DNA of 64,000 nucleotides, taken from the NCBI RefSeq assembly GCF_900113315.1, contig NZ_FOZG01000001.1:930001-994000 (forward strand). Reading direction: 5' to 3'. Shown here one piece after another: positions 9,405-19,359 of this stretch. The DNA comes from Sphingomonas jatrophae (GTDB lineage Bacteria; Pseudomonadota; Alphaproteobacteria; Sphingomonadales; Sphingomonadaceae). A program made the position numbers and the translations under genes. The stretch's first letter is position 1. Each line of letters starts with the position of its first letter. A model generated the notes under the pieces. That model saw only the letters and a list, made by a program, of their open reading frames with translations, did no database searches and was not told the DNA's origin.

Positions 9405-10532
9405 TCAAAGCGCGCGGGCGATGACCATGCGCTGGATGTCGGACGTGCCCTCATAGATTTGGCAGACGCGCACGTCGCGATAGATTTTGGCGAGGCCATA
9501 TTCCTCGAGATAGCCATAGCCGCCGAGCGTCTGGATCGCCCCGGAGACGATCGCCTCCGCCGCTTCGGAGGCGAACAGCTTCGCCATCGACGCCTGCGTG
9601 AGGCAGGGCTCGCCAGCATCCTTCAGCGCGGCAGCGGCCAGCACCATCTGCCGCGCCGCTTCCAGCCGGGTCGCGAGATCCGCAAGACGGAAGCCGACCG
9701 CCTGATGCTCGATGATCGGCCGGCCGAAGCTTTTGCGATCCCTGGCATAGCCGACCGCCAGCTCCAGCGCTGCCTGCGCCATGCCGACCGATTGCGCGGC
9801 GATGCCGATGCGGCCCGCCTCAAGGTTGGACAGCGCGATCCGATAGCCCGCGCCTTCCTCGCCCAGCATGAGCGCATCCTCGACGAACAGGCCGTCGAAG
9901 CGGATCGCCGCGGTGTCGGACGCCGCCTGCCCCATCTTATGCTCGACCTTGTCGACCGAGTAACCCGGCCGGTCCGTCGGCACGATGAAGGCGGAGATGC
10001 CGCGCTTGCCCGCCGCCTGATCGGTCACCGCAAACACGATGGCGATGCCGGCGATGCGGCCGGAGGTGATGAACTGCTTGGACCCATCGAGCACCCAGCC
10101 GCCGTCCACCCGCGTGGCGCGCGTCCGGATCGCCGACGCGTCGGAGCCGGCATCCGCCTCGGTCAGCGCGAATGCGCCGATCATGCGGCCGCCGATCAGG
10201 TCGGGCAGAAAGCGCGCCTTCTGCTCCTCCGAACCGAGCTTCAGCAGGCCACCGACCAGCAGGCTGTTCTGGATCGAGACGATCGTGGAGAGCGCACCGT
10301 CAGCCGCCGCAATTTCGATCAGCGACAAGGCGTAGGAGACGGTATCCGCCCCGGCACCACCCACCGCCTCGGGCGCGGTCATCCCCATAAGGCCGAGGCC
10401 GGCCATTTCCTCGAACAGCTCGGGCGGATAGCCGCCTGCCGCCTCGAAGCCGGCGCTCAGCGGCCTGATCCGCTCCTGCGCAAAGGCGCGGACTGCGTCG
10501 CGAATGGCGGATTGTTCTTCGGTCAGGAGCAT
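9405..10532 (-). CDS. Acyl-CoA dehydrogenase
   Basis: FAD-dependent acyl-CoA dehydrogenase carrying out the first oxidation in beta-oxidation or in branched-chain acyl-CoA breakdown. The 375-residue protein has the family's FAD and substrate regions: AFALTEADAGSDASAIRT, KQFITSGRIA and, at the C-terminus, IYEGTSDIQR with the catalytic-base Glu as in short/branched-chain members. It is the first gene of the minus-strand run of acyl-CoA dehydrogenase, thiolase and 3-hydroxyacyl-CoA dehydrogenase. It is divergent from a TetR regulator about 90 bases away, which probably controls it. Substrate length is not evident. Confidence 0.92.
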   Translation of the reverse strand: MLLTEEQSAIRDAVRAFAQERIRPLSAGFEAAGGYPPELFEEMAGLGLMGMTAPEAVGGAGADTVSYALSLIEIAAADGALSTIVSIQNSLLVGGLLKLGSEEQKARFLPDLIGGRMIGAFALTEADAGSDASAIRTRATRVDGGWVLDGSKQFITSGRIAGIAIVFAVTDQAAGKRGISAFIVPTDRPGYSVDKVEHKMGQAASDTAAIRFDGLFVEDALMLGEEGAGYRIALSNLEAGRIGIAAQSVGMAQAALELAVGYARDRKSFGRPIIEHQAVGFRLADLATRLEAARQMVLAAAALKDAGEPCLTQASMAKLFASEAAEAIVSGAIQTLGGYGYLEEYGLAKIYRDVRVCQIYEGTSDIQRMVIARAL

Positions 10533-10624
10533 CGAAACCGCCGCGTCTATTTCCTACTGGTGAGTATCTTGCCTAGTTGGACAGATGCCGTCAAGATCGC
10601 TCCCCAGATATCCGGAGCGAAGAT

Positions 10625-11248
10625 TTGGCATCCTCCCCCTTCCGCAGCCGCGAGGAGCGCGACGCCGATCGCGTGCAGAAACGCGAGGCGGTGCTGCGTG
10701 CCGCGGTGCGCATGTTTAACGCGCAGGGCTTCCACGCCACCTCGCTCGACGATGTCGCGGCCAGTCTCGGCGTCAGCAAGCCGACCATCTACCATTATCT
10801 CGGCAACAAGGATCAGGTGCTGCTGGAATGCGTCACGCGAGGGCTTGAACAGCTGCGCGAGGCCGCCGACGCGACGCGGGCGCAACCGGGCAACGGGCTC
10901 GATCGGCTTCGCCGCTTCCTGCGTCGCTATGCCGAGACGATGATGGAGGATTTCGGCCGGTGCGTCGTGCGCACGCCAGACGAGGCACTCTCCGGCGAGA
11001 GCCGCGCCCGTTTTCGCGCGCTCAAGCGCGAGATCGATGGCGGCATGCGCAAGCTGATCGAGGAAGGCATCGAGGACGGCTCGATTGCCCCCGTCGACGT
11101 TCGTATGGCGTCGTTCGCGTTGGCCGGTGCGCTCAACTGGCCGGGGCGTTGGCATCGCCCGGATGGGCCGGAAAGCGCCGGCGATATCGCCGGCCAGATG
11201 GTGGATATCCTCACCGCCGGGCTGGCACCTCGCCTAAGCGAGCATTGA
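10625..11248 (+). CDS. TetR/AcrR family transcriptional regulator
   Basis: Helix-turn-helix repressor, probably of the flanking acyl-CoA metabolism genes with an acyl-CoA-type ligand (inference from context). The N-terminal DNA-binding domain is clear: AVLRAAVRMFNAQGFHATSL, then the recognition region VAASLGVSKPTIYHYLGNKD. The rest is an alpha-helical ligand domain. Two TTG starts are possible. The TTG at 10625 has GGAG at 10614-10617, 7 bases upstream, and gives 207 residues; the TTG at 10577 would add 16 residues without a good ribosome binding site. It is divergent from the acyl-CoA dehydrogenase and followed in the same direction by a thiolase. Confidence 0.88.
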   Translation: MASSPFRSREERDADRVQKREAVLRAAVRMFNAQGFHATSLDDVAASLGVSKPTIYHYLGNKDQVLLECVTRGLEQLREAADATRAQPGNGLDRLRRFLRRYAETMMEDFGRCVVRTPDEALSGESRARFRALKREIDGGMRKLIEEGIEDGSIAPVDVRMASFALAGALNWPGRWHRPDGPESAGDIAGQMVDILTAGLAPRLSEH

Positions 11249-11260
11249 CAATCCAGGCTC

Positions 11261-11285
11261 GTGACCGGATCTACCCGCCGGTAAC
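11261..11285. promoter_or_regulatory. Candidate operator: inverted repeat upstream of thiolase
   Basis: GTGACCGG (11261-11268), 9-base spacer, CCGGTAAC (11278-11285); the arms match at 7 of 8 positions. It lies just after the TetR gene and about 40 bases before the thiolase start, a plausible place for TetR-family control. No equal copy was found in the divergent promoter region at 10533-10624. Confidence 0.3.
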
Positions 11286-11322
11286 TGATTTACGGGCACG
11301 TTCGCCCATCCGGGAGACCATC

Positions 11323-12489
11323 ATGGCCGATGCCTATATCGTCGAAGCACTGCGCACTCCGGGCGGCCGGGCTCGCAAGGGCGGGCTGGTCGACGTGCAT
11401 CCCGCCGACCTCGGTGCCACAGTGCTGAACGCCCTTGCCGAGCGGAGCGGCATCGACCCGGCGTCGGTCGAGGACGTGATTGTCGGCTGCGTGACGCAGG
11501 GTGGCGAGCAGGCCTTTGCCTTCGGCCGCAATCTGGTGCTGGCCTCCAAGCTGCCGGACAGCGTGCCCGCGGTGACAATCGACCGCCAGTGCGGCTCCTC
11601 GCAACAGGCGCTCCACTTCGCCGCGCAGGCGATCATGTCGGGCACGCAGGACATCGTCATCGCCGCCGGCAGCGAGAGCATGACGCGCGTGCCGATGAAC
11701 TCCAACTGGCAGCTGCACCGCGCCTCGGGTGTGGGCACCGGTCCCTGGTCGCAGGCGATCCAGAACCGCTATGGTGTCGCCGAGTTCAGCCAGTTTCACG
11801 GCGCGCAGGCGATCGCGAACAAATATGGCTTTTCCCGCGAGGAGATGGACGCCTTCGCCATCGACAGCCATCGCAAGGCAGCCGCCGCCATCGACAGCGG
11901 TGCATTCCGCGACGAGATCGTCGCCGTCCACACGCCCGACGGCCATGTGTTCGACACTGACGACGGTGTGCGCCGCGGCGGCACGATGGAGCAAATGGCG
12001 CAGGTGAAGACGCTTGAAGAAGGCGGCACCATCACCGCCGCCAATGCCAGCCAGATGACGGATGGCGCCTCGGGCGTGCTGGTCGTCAGCGAAGCGGCGC
12101 TGAAGCGCTACAATCTGACGCCGCTCGCCCGCATCGCCAACCTCACCGTCACCGCGGGTGATCCGGTGATCATGCTGGAGGAGCCGATCCCCGCCACGCG
12201 CAAGGCGCTGGAGCGGTCGGGCATGAAGCTGGACGACATCGACCTGTTCGAAGTGAACGAGGCGTTCGCCGCCATCCCCATGGCCTGGCTGAAGGCGATC
12301 GGCGCTGATCCGGCCAAGCTCAACGTCAATGGTGGCGCGATCGCGCTCGGCCATCCGCTCGGCGCCAGCGGCACCAAGCTGATGGCCACGCTCGTCCACG
12401 CGCTCAAGGCGCGCGGCAAGCGCTACGGCCTTCAAACGATGTGCGAGGGCGGCGGCATCGCGAACGTGACGATCATCGAGGCGCTTTGA
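11323..12489 (+). CDS. Acetyl-CoA C-acyltransferase (thiolase)
   Basis: Second thiolase of the cluster, 388 residues. Active-site motifs are intact: Cys90 in [39 protein letters not shown] with the catalytic His, and QTMCEGGGIAN with the acid/base Cys. This CGSSQQA subtype is usual for the 3-ketoacyl-CoA thiolases of sterol, long-chain and aromatic side-chain degradation, but the substrate cannot be fixed here. The frame extends upstream to 10960 through the TetR gene in another frame; the ATG at 11323, preceded by GGGAG, is the real start. It follows the TetR gene in the same direction, with a candidate operator in the gap. Confidence 0.92.
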   Translation: MADAYIVEALRTPGGRARKGGLVDVHPADLGATVLNALAERSGIDPASVEDVIVGCVTQGGEQAFAFGRNLVLASKLPDSVPAVTIDRQCGSSQQALHFAAQAIMSGTQDIVIAAGSESMTRVPMNSNWQLHRASGVGTGPWSQAIQNRYGVAEFSQFHGAQAIANKYGFSREEMDAFAIDSHRKAAAAIDSGAFRDEIVAVHTPDGHVFDTDDGVRRGGTMEQMAQVKTLEEGGTITAANASQMTDGASGVLVVSEAALKRYNLTPLARIANLTVTAGDPVIMLEEPIPATRKALERSGMKLDDIDLFEVNEAFAAIPMAWLKAIGADPAKLNVNGGAIALGHPLGASGTKLMATLVHALKARGKRYGLQTMCEGGGIANVTIIEAL

Positions 12490-12543
12490 GCGCCGGTCAC
12501 GGCACGCACCACTGGGTTGGACGCGCCGCGACCGATCCTATGC

Positions 12544-13608
12544 TCAACGGCAGATAGATCGCAGCGCGCGCCACTCCGCTGGCGTCAGCACCGGATCGGT
12601 GGGCCATTTGCCGGACGCATCTCGGAACAGGGCCTGACGGCTGGCATCGCTCGGGTGCGTAGCGGCGAGCCCGGCCAGCCGCTCCAGCCGATCTCCCTTC
12701 GCCCGTTCGCCCGCGCGCCGCTCCATCCGGGCGAAGAATGCAGCTAGGCCGCGCGGATCCACCCGGCCGGTGCGCAGCAAGGCCAGCGCAGTCGCATCCG
12801 CCTCACGCTCGGCCGCACGGCTGTTGCGCAGGAACAGGCCCGTGGAAGCCAGCGCGCCGACATTGCCGCCCAGCCCTTGCAGGAAGAGGTCGAAGCCGAA
12901 GTGGCGGATCAGCGCCTGGTTGGGGTGCCGTTTCTCGACATGGCCAAGCTCATGCGCGAGCACGCCCGCCAATTCCTCCGGCGTCTCCGCCGCATCGATC
13001 AGCGCTGACAGCAGGATCACCTGCCCGCCCGGCAGCGTGAAGGCGTTGACCTGCTCGTTCCTGGCGACCGTGAGCGTGACCGGCTCAACCGGGCGGGGAG
13101 GCATGACGCGCGCCGCCAGCTTGTCCAACGCGGCGCGCCCGGCCCTGTCCTCGCAGGCGCGCTTCCCGCCCGCGATCATCTCCAGCATCGGCGCCCCCGC
13201 CTGAACCGCAATGCGGTGCGGCACCAGCGGTGCGGCCCATACCAGCGCACGCGCGCCCATGCTCCAGGCAAGCAGGCCTGCCGCCGCCACCCCGGCAATC
13301 ACAAAGCCGATGCCGCGCGCCTGCCCGCGCGTGATGCGATGGCGATCCGGCAGCGCCGCAACGAAGCGTGCGTCCACGGTTCCAAGGATCAGCCGCCAAT
13401 CGGGCAGGTCCGTCCGGTGCAGCACGATCCGCTCCGCCGCCTGCTCGCGCGTGATCAGAGCCAACGGAACCCGCTCCTCCTCCTCGGCTTCGTCTGCGAG
13501 GACCAGCAGATCGCCCTCGATCGAGGCGCGGACTGCACGCGGCCGCGCGCTCGCGCCGTCGAACAGGCGGGCGGGAACCACCTCAGAAGGGCGCGATGTC
13601 GAATGCAT
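12544..13608 (-). CDS. M48 family metallopeptidase, membrane-anchored
   Basis: Zinc metallopeptidase of the M48 (HtpX/Oma1-like) family, 354 residues. The zinc motif HELGH lies in GVLAHELGHVEKRH and the third ligand is the Glu of AEREADATAL. An N-terminal soluble region (PARLFDGASARPRAV..., resembling a small ligand-binding or DUF domain) precedes one membrane segment (GIGFVIAGVAAAGLLAW), so the protease domain probably faces the periplasm. The ATG at 13608 has GAGGGG 7 bases upstream and overlaps the 3' end of the DUF898 gene by 26 bases; a GTG at 13581 is an alternative. The overlap implies coupled translation with the DUF898 membrane protein. Confidence 0.88.
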   Translation of the reverse strand: MHSTSRPSEVVPARLFDGASARPRAVRASIEGDLLVLADEAEEEERVPLALITREQAAERIVLHRTDLPDWRLILGTVDARFVAALPDRHRITRGQARGIGFVIAGVAAAGLLAWSMGARALVWAAPLVPHRIAVQAGAPMLEMIAGGKRACEDRAGRAALDKLAARVMPPRPVEPVTLTVARNEQVNAFTLPGGQVILLSALIDAAETPEELAGVLAHELGHVEKRHPNQALIRHFGFDLFLQGLGGNVGALASTGLFLRNSRAAEREADATALALLRTGRVDPRGLAAFFARMERRAGERAKGDRLERLAGLAATHPSDASRQALFRDASGKWPTDPVLTPAEWRALRSICR

Positions 13609-14674
13609 CGGCAATCCCCTCGCCCTGACCGGGTCCGACCAGATCGGTCTGCCGCATCGTTGTCGGATCGAAGGCACCGTCGATGACGATGCGCCGCGCG
13701 TGGAAGGCCCAATGCCGCCATGGCAGCAGCAGCGTCCCCAGTCCCATGGTGAACGCCACCAGTGCGAAGTTGACGAGGTAGAACAGTGCCACCTCACGCC
13801 CGCGCACGTCGAAGCGCAGCCGCATCGTCTCACCGAGCCGCGTGGCGCCGTAGGTCTCGTGCAGGAAGGCGGCGTGATATCGGGCGAACAGCATCGCACC
13901 GATGAACCCGATCACGGCCAGTCCGCCATAGATGCTGACGATCAGCACGAGGATCTGGGTGAGGGATGGCGGTCCCTCCGTCGGTAGGTCGACGGTGGCG
14001 AACAGCAGGACGCCAAAGAGCACCAGCAGCACGATCATGGCCACCCAGACGATCAGGAATCGGCCATAGATCGGGCGCGAATGGGCGTCGGCAAAAAGTG
14101 GCAGGCTGCCGATCCGCATGTCGCGCGTCAGCCGGTTCCAGCGCCGCACCCCCACCCAAGGCGTCAGGAATCCCAGACTGAACATCTGCGCCATGAGCAG
14201 ACCGAAATGGTAGAGGCCGAAGCGCCACCCCTGCTCGGTCATGCCACCCCGAATGCCGCGCCAGGCAGTGCGTGAAAGGATGTAGCGCCAGCTGCGATAC
14301 ATGCCGACGCCCACCAGATAGTAGATCAGCAGCAGCAAGATGCCCTGCGTGATGACCAGCGCGGGCGAGCCCCGCCCAACGAAGGCAGGCAGCACGACGG
14401 AGACGAGCCCCAGCGGCACCGAGATCAAGAGGATGGCGAGCAGTGCGCCGACGAACAGTTCGAGCCCGGTGCCGCGATATTCCAGGGGATCGCCGTCCAG
14501 CAGGGTGTTGCGCCAGAGGAACCGCCGCACCCGCGTCTTGCCCCAGAAGCGATAGATGCCAAGCGTCAGAATGGTCAGCGCAAGATTGCCGAGCTGAAGC
14601 AGGAAAACATCGCCGCCCAGCCCACGAAAATCAATACAAGGCGCCGCCTCATGCGCGCCTACCGGCTGCTCCAT
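13583..14674 (-). CDS. DUF898 (YjgN) family membrane protein
   Basis: Polytopic inner membrane protein of the DUF898/YjgN family, function unknown. Of 363 residues, roughly six to eight segments are hydrophobic, among them LFVGALLAILLISVPLGLVS, ILVLIVSIYGGLAVIGFIGA and FALVAFTMGLGTLLLPW. Family-typical repeats occur, such as LTLGIYRFWGKTRVRRFLW near the N-terminus and a second copy ALVAFTMGLGTLLLPWRHW near the C-terminus, each followed by a basic patch. The frame is open to 14788 but that would run through the tRNA-Val gene, so the ATG at 14674 is used. It overlaps the M48 peptidase gene downstream by 26 bases. Confidence 0.85.
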   Translation of the reverse strand: MEQPVGAHEAAPCIDFRGLGGDVFLLQLGNLALTILTLGIYRFWGKTRVRRFLWRNTLLDGDPLEYRGTGLELFVGALLAILLISVPLGLVSVVLPAFVGRGSPALVITQGILLLLIYYLVGVGMYRSWRYILSRTAWRGIRGGMTEQGWRFGLYHFGLLMAQMFSLGFLTPWVGVRRWNRLTRDMRIGSLPLFADAHSRPIYGRFLIVWVAMIVLLVLFGVLLFATVDLPTEGPPSLTQILVLIVSIYGGLAVIGFIGAMLFARYHAAFLHETYGATRLGETMRLRFDVRGREVALFYLVNFALVAFTMGLGTLLLPWRHWAFHARRIVIDGAFDPTTMRQTDLVGPGQGEGIADAFDIAPF

Positions 14675-14752
14675 CCAATCTGCCCCCGCTGCCCCGCAGC
14701 TTGGGTGACGGCGCAGCAGGCCCCTGTCAATCCAGGTGCCATCAGGAGGGCA

Positions 14753-14827
14753 TGGTGGGCGCAGCAGGGATTGAACCTGCGACCCCACCCGTGTGAAGGG
14801 TGTGCTCTACCGCTGAGCTATGCGCCC
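14753..14827 (-). tRNA. tRNA-Val (anticodon CAC)
   Basis: Full cloverleaf on the minus strand: acceptor GGGCGCA/TGCGCCC, D-arm GCTCAGCGGTAGAGC, anticodon stem CACCC/GGGTG with loop TTCACAC (anticodon CAC, reading GTG), T-arm GCAGG-TTCAATC-CCTGC. The 75-base gene includes an encoded CCA (14753-14755). It lies downstream of hup. Confidence 0.96.
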
Positions 14828-14944
14828 ATGCCCGGGCCGCCGCCGGTCTGCCCCGGCGGGATGGCGGCGATTATCGGGTGCGGGGGGCGCTGTAAAGGGG
14901 GTCTTGCCCCGTTTCGCCCGCCCGCATCGCCGCCCGTCTTGATC

Positions 14945-15220
14945 TTACAGGTTCACCGCATCGCGCAGGCTCTTGCCCGCCTTGAACTTGGGGCTGGACG
15001 ATGCCTCGATCTTCATCGGCTCGCCCGTGCGCGGGTTGCGGCCCGTGGAAGCCTTTCGCTTGCTGACGGAGAACGTGCCGAAGCCGACCAGCCGGACCTC
15101 GTCGCCCGACTTCAACGCCGCGCTGACCGCGTCGAACACGGCCTCAACCGCCTGCGCCGCCTGCGGACGCGGCAGACCCGTCGTCTCCGCCACCGAGCCG
15201 ATCAGCTCCTGCTTGTTCAT
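14945..15220 (-). CDS. hup: DNA-binding protein HU
   Basis: Small nucleoid protein that binds and bends DNA non-specifically as a dimer. The 91-residue product has the HU/IHF fold signature: MNKQELIGSVAETTGLPR, VRLVGFGTFSVSKRKA and GRNPRTGEPMKIEA (the DNA-inserting arm with its conserved Pro), then FKAGKSLRDAV. The frame is open 9 codons further upstream; AGGGA before the ATG at 15220 supports the shorter start. It lies downstream of lon on the same strand, the usual lon-hup order, with 154 bases between that could hold its own promoter. A tRNA-Val gene follows. Confidence 0.95.
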   Translation of the reverse strand: MNKQELIGSVAETTGLPRPQAAQAVEAVFDAVSAALKSGDEVRLVGFGTFSVSKRKASTGRNPRTGEPMKIEASSSPKFKAGKSLRDAVNL

Positions 15221-15374
15221 CGTTCCAATTTCCCTGAACTGTTCCAAAACCTTGCGCGCACAAGCGCGCCACAGGCGCGCGCCAAGGCGGGATCGAAAGG
15301 AACGACTCCGCGCCGCGGCACGCCCCGCGAAGGGCGGACCCTAAGCAGCGGCGTGCAGCATTGCCAAGCCCGTT

Positions 15375-17813
15375 TCAGTGCCGAATCGACGCCTCTCCGC
15401 CGGTAGCGGGTGCGACCGGCGGCAGGTGCGCAGGCGCCTGTGCGGCCAGCTCGTCCGCCTCGGTCCAGTCGATCGGTTCGATCGGCTGCGTCAGCGCGAC
15501 TTCGAGCACCTGGTCGACATGCACGACGGGGATGATCTTCAGCCCCTCGCGGATGTTGGCCGGGATGTCCGCCAGATCCTTCTCATTCTCCTGCGGGATC
15601 AGCACAGTAGTGATGCCGCCGCGCAGCGCCGCCAGCAGCTTCTCCTTGAGGCCGCCGATCGGCAGCACACGGCCACGCAGCGTGACCTCCCCGGTCATCG
15701 CAACCTCACGGCGCACCGGAATGCCCGTCAGCGTAGAGATGATCGCCGTCACCATGCCGATGCCCGCGCTCGGCCCGTCCTTGGGCGTAGCGCCTTCGGG
15801 CAGGTGGACGTGGATATCGCGCCGCGCGAACAGCGACGGCTTTACCCCGTAAGCCGGCGCCCGCGCCCGCACGAACGAGAAGGCGGCCGCGACCGACTCC
15901 TGCATGACGTCGCCGAGCTTGCCGGTGGTCTTGACCGTCCCCTTGCCGGGCACCGTCACCGCCTCGATCGTCAGCAGCTCGCCCCCCACTTCGGTCCAGG
16001 CAAGCCCGGTCACGGCGCCGATCTGGTCCTCCTCCTCGGAGACGCCAAAACGGAACTTCCGCACACCGGAGAAGTCGGCGAGGTTCTCGGCCGTCACCGC
16101 CACCTGCTCCGCCTTGCCCTCGAGAATGCGGCGCAGCGCCTTGCGCGCCACCTTGGCGATCTCGCGCTCCAGCGTGCGGACGCCGGCCTCCCGCGTGTAA
16201 TAGCGGATCAGGTCGCGCAGACCCTCCTCCGACAGGGAGAACTCGTCCGCCTTCAGGCCGTGTGCTTCGATCTGCTTGGGCAGCAGGTGCCGCGTCGCGA
16301 TCTCGACCTTCTCGTCCTCGGTATACCCCTCCAGCCGGATGATCTCCATGCGGTCGAGCAGCGGCTGCGGCAGGTTGAGCGAGTTGGCGGTGGTGACGAA
16401 CATCACGTCCGACAGATCAACGTCGATCTCCAGATAGTGATCCTGGAACTTCGCATTCTGCTCCGGATCCAGCACCTCCAGCAACGCCGACGCCGGATCG
16501 CCGCGGAAATCCTGGCCCAGCTTGTCGATCTCGTCGAGCAGGAACAGAGGATTGGACGAGCCCGCCTTCTTCAGGTTGGTCACGATCTTGCCCGGCAGCG
16601 AACCAATGTAGGTGCGCCGGTGACCGCGGATCTCCGCTTCGTCGCGCACGCCACCCAGCGACTGGCGGACGAACTCACGCCCCGTCGCCTTGGCGATCGA
16701 ACGGCCGAGCGAGGTTTTGCCGACGCCCGGCGGCCCGACGAGGCAGAGGATCGGCCCCTTCAGCTTGTTCGTCCGCGCTTGTACCGCCAAATACTCGACG
16801 ATCCGGTCCTTGACCTTCTCCAGCCCGAAATGGTCCTCGTCCAGCACCGCCTGAGCCGCCGGAATGTCGCGCTTCAGCTTGGACTTCTTCCCCCACGGCA
16901 GGCCCAGCAGCACGTCGAGATAGTTGCGAACGACGGTCGCCTCGGCGCTCATCGGCGCCATGGTCTTGAGCTTCTTAAGCTCGGCATTGGCCTTGGCGCG
17001 CGCTTCCTTGGAGAGCTTGAGCTTGGCGATCTTGGCGGCGAGTTCGGCCACCTCGTCGCCGCTGCCTTCCTCCTCGGCATTGCCCAGCTCGCGCTGGATC
17101 GCCTTCAGCTGCTCGTTCAGGTAATATTCGCGCTGCGTCTTCTCCATCTGCCGCTTCACACGGCTGCGGATTTTCTTCTCGACCTGCAGGACACCAAGCT
17201 CACCCTCCATGAAGGTGAAGGCCATCTCCAGCCGCTTGGCCGGGTCCAGCTCGACGAGCAGCGCCTGCTTTTCCGACACCTTGATGTTGATGTTCGCCGC
17301 GACCGCGTCCGCCAGCTTGGAGGCGTCCTCGATCTGGCTCAGCTGCACCGCCGTCTCGGCCGGCAGCTTCTTGTTGAGCTTGGCATAATTCTCGAACTGG
17401 TCGACGACCGAGCGCATGAGCGCCGACAGTTCGGGCGCGGGATCGCCGTCGGCATCCCCTTCTTCGCTCTCGCTATCGCCGAGCAGCGCGATCTCGGCGG
17501 CGAGATGCTCGCCCTCCGCTTCCAGCCGCTCCAGGCGCGCGCGCTCCTTGCCCTCCACCAGCACGCGAACGGTGCCATCAGGGAGCTTCAGCAGTTGCAG
17601 GACGGTTGCGACGACGCCGATGTCATAGAGCGCGTCGCGATCAGGATCGTCCTCCGCCGGATCGAGCTGCGCAACGAGAAAGATCGACTTGTCCGCCGTC
17701 ATCGCGCTCTCCAGCGCCGCCACCGACTTGTCGCGGCCGACAAAGAGCGGGACGATCATCTGCGGGAACACGACGATGTCGCGCAGCGGCAGGACGGGAA
17801 GCAGGTCGGCCAT
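15375..17813 (-). CDS. lon: ATP-dependent protease La
   Basis: Cytoplasmic AAA+ serine protease that degrades misfolded and some regulatory proteins. The 812-residue product has the LonA order: N-terminal substrate domain ([20 protein letters not shown], about residues 6-25), long helical region, AAA+ module with Walker [12 protein letters not shown] and Walker [10 protein letters not shown], and a C-terminal protease domain with the catalytic Ser in [11 protein letters not shown] and the Lys about 40 residues later. The ATG at 17813 is preceded by CGGAGA. A sigma-32-like promoter lies upstream at 17860-17888. hup follows on the same strand. Confidence 0.97.
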   Translation of the reverse strand: MADLLPVLPLRDIVVFPQMIVPLFVGRDKSVAALESAMTADKSIFLVAQLDPAEDDPDRDALYDIGVVATVLQLLKLPDGTVRVLVEGKERARLERLEAEGEHLAAEIALLGDSESEEGDADGDPAPELSALMRSVVDQFENYAKLNKKLPAETAVQLSQIEDASKLADAVAANINIKVSEKQALLVELDPAKRLEMAFTFMEGELGVLQVEKKIRSRVKRQMEKTQREYYLNEQLKAIQRELGNAEEEGSGDEVAELAAKIAKLKLSKEARAKANAELKKLKTMAPMSAEATVVRNYLDVLLGLPWGKKSKLKRDIPAAQAVLDEDHFGLEKVKDRIVEYLAVQARTNKLKGPILCLVGPPGVGKTSLGRSIAKATGREFVRQSLGGVRDEAEIRGHRRTYIGSLPGKIVTNLKKAGSSNPLFLLDEIDKLGQDFRGDPASALLEVLDPEQNAKFQDHYLEIDVDLSDVMFVTTANSLNLPQPLLDRMEIIRLEGYTEDEKVEIATRHLLPKQIEAHGLKADEFSLSEEGLRDLIRYYTREAGVRTLEREIAKVARKALRRILEGKAEQVAVTAENLADFSGVRKFRFGVSEEEDQIGAVTGLAWTEVGGELLTIEAVTVPGKGTVKTTGKLGDVMQESVAAAFSFVRARAPAYGVKPSLFARRDIHVHLPEGATPKDGPSAGIGMVTAIISTLTGIPVRREVAMTGEVTLRGRVLPIGGLKEKLLAALRGGITTVLIPQENEKDLADIPANIREGLKIIPVVHVDQVLEVALTQPIEPIDWTEADELAAQAPAHLPPVAPATGGEASIRH

Positions 17814-17859
17814 GAAATCTCCGGGTCGCGGGCGCAAAGCGGCGCCGCCGTCAGCATCT

Positions 17860-17888
17860 ATATGGGCGCGCGGTACGCCATCATCAAT
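17860..17888 (-). promoter_or_regulatory. Sigma-32-like heat-shock promoter of lon
   Basis: On the minus strand ATTGAT (17888-17883), 15 bases, then GCCCATAT (17867-17860). This fits the sigma-32 pattern CTTGAA-N(11-16)-CCCCATNT with 4 of 6 and 6 of 7 defined positions. It lies about 45 bases before the lon ATG. The same spacing recurs before clpP and clpX. Confidence 0.55.
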
Positions 17889-17909
17889 CGGGCGCCTGAA
17901 CGCCTGGGA

Positions 17910-19217
17910 TCAGGCCTCAGCCTGCGGGAGAGCGGCACCCGTAAGCGCCGCATGCAGCTGCTCCCGGTCCAGCGCGCCTTCCCACCGCGCGACGACGATG
18001 GTCGCCACCGCATTGCCGATGAAGTTGGTGAGACTGCGGCATTCGGACATGAAGCGGTCCACCCCGAGGATCAGCGCCATGCCCGCGACGGGCACACTCG
18101 GTACCACGCTCAGCGTCGCAGCCAGCGTGATGAAGCCAGCGCCGGTTACGCCCGCCGCGCCCTTTGACGACAGCATTGCGACACCCATCAGCACCAGCTG
18201 CTGGCCGAGGCTCAGCTCCACGCCCACAGCCTGCGCGATGAACAGCGCAGCAAGCGTCATATAGATGTTGGTGCCATCGAGATTGAACGAATAGCCCGTC
18301 GGCACGACCAGCCCGACAACCGGCTTGGCACAGCCCGCCTGCTCCATCTTCTCGATCAGCGCAGGCAACGCCGCCTCCGACGAGGAGGTGCCGAGCACGA
18401 GCAGCAGCTCCGCCTTGAGGTAGCCGATCAGCCGCAGGATCGAGAAGCCCGCCGCGCGCGCGATGAGCCCGAGGACGACCAGCACGAACAGCAGCGACGT
18501 CGCGTAAAAGGTCGCCACCAGTCCGGCGAGCTGCGCCAGCGATCCCAGGCCGAACTTGCCGACGGTAAAGGCGATCGCACCGAACGCGCCGATCGGCGCC
18601 GCCTTCATCAGGATCGCGACCAGCCGGAAGAACACCGCCGAGGCGGCCTCCAGCACCGCGAGCACCGGCGCCGCGCGCGCGCCCACCAGCGCGACCGCGA
18701 CGGCGAACAGGATGGCGACGAACAGCACCTGCAGGATCTCACCGCCGGCCAGCGCGCCCGCAAACGTGTCCGGGATGATGTTCATCAGGAAACCGGTCAG
18801 CGATGCTTCGTGCGCCTTGGCGGCGTAACCGGCGACCGCATTGGCATCGAGCGTCGCCCGATCCACGCCGAAGCTGGCGCCCGGCCGCACGACGTTCGCG
18901 ACCACCAGACCGACGACCAGCGCCAGCGTCGACACGGACAGGAAGTAGGCAAACGCCTTGGCCGCCACCCGCCCCACCGCGCCCAGATCGCGCATGCCCG
19001 CAATTCCGGTCACGATCGTCAGGAAGATGACGGGCGCGATCACCATCTTCACCAGCTTGATGAAAGCATCACCGAGCGGCTTCAACGCGGCGCCCGTCTC
19101 CGGCCAGACATGGCCGACGACCGCGCCGAGCACGATCGCGACGAGCACCTGGACGTAGAGGTGGCGCCACCATGGGCCGCCATGCACCGACGCCTGTGCC
19201 TCCGCCGTGATCGCCAT
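17910..19217 (-). CDS. dctA: Dicarboxylate/amino acid:cation symporter (DctA-like)
   Basis: Inner membrane secondary transporter of the DAACS family that takes up C4-dicarboxylates (or related acidic substrates) with protons or sodium. The 435-residue protein has the family length, about eight membrane helices, and the conserved sites [17 protein letters not shown], the serine-rich hairpin [26 protein letters not shown] (cation and substrate site, NLDGT), the second hairpin [14 protein letters not shown] and FIGNAVAT. These fit DctA better than the glutamate carriers, though substrate is an inference. It is upstream of lon on the same strand with a promoter-bearing gap, and divergent from a HAD hydrolase gene. 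Confidence 0.88.
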   Translation of the reverse strand: MAITAEAQASVHGGPWWRHLYVQVLVAIVLGAVVGHVWPETGAALKPLGDAFIKLVKMVIAPVIFLTIVTGIAGMRDLGAVGRVAAKAFAYFLSVSTLALVVGLVVANVVRPGASFGVDRATLDANAVAGYAAKAHEASLTGFLMNIIPDTFAGALAGGEILQVLFVAILFAVAVALVGARAAPVLAVLEAASAVFFRLVAILMKAAPIGAFGAIAFTVGKFGLGSLAQLAGLVATFYATSLLFVLVVLGLIARAAGFSILRLIGYLKAELLLVLGTSSSEAALPALIEKMEQAGCAKPVVGLVVPTGYSFNLDGTNIYMTLAALFIAQAVGVELSLGQQLVLMGVAMLSSKGAAGVTGAGFITLAATLSVVPSVPVAGMALILGVDRFMSECRSLTNFIGNAVATIVVARWEGALDREQLHAALTGAALPQAEA

Positions 19218-19359
19218 GCACCTACACCTTCATCGCCAGCGCCGAGCGGAGTTCATCGGCGGGAGCGGCGCACATGTCCACCGCTGCCGGTCGCGGTGCG
19301 TGTCGCCTTGGTCGACGGCGACGCTGACAGCCTGCGTGTACCGGGCTAAGCGCGCGGCC

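Noticed and set aside
14675-14788. Upstream extension of the DUF898 gene
   Set aside because: Would run through the tRNA-Val gene.
15378-18167. 929-codon open frame on the plus strand
   Set aside because: Antisense to lon, whose domains and motifs are complete; a GC-rich shadow frame with no recognisable protein.
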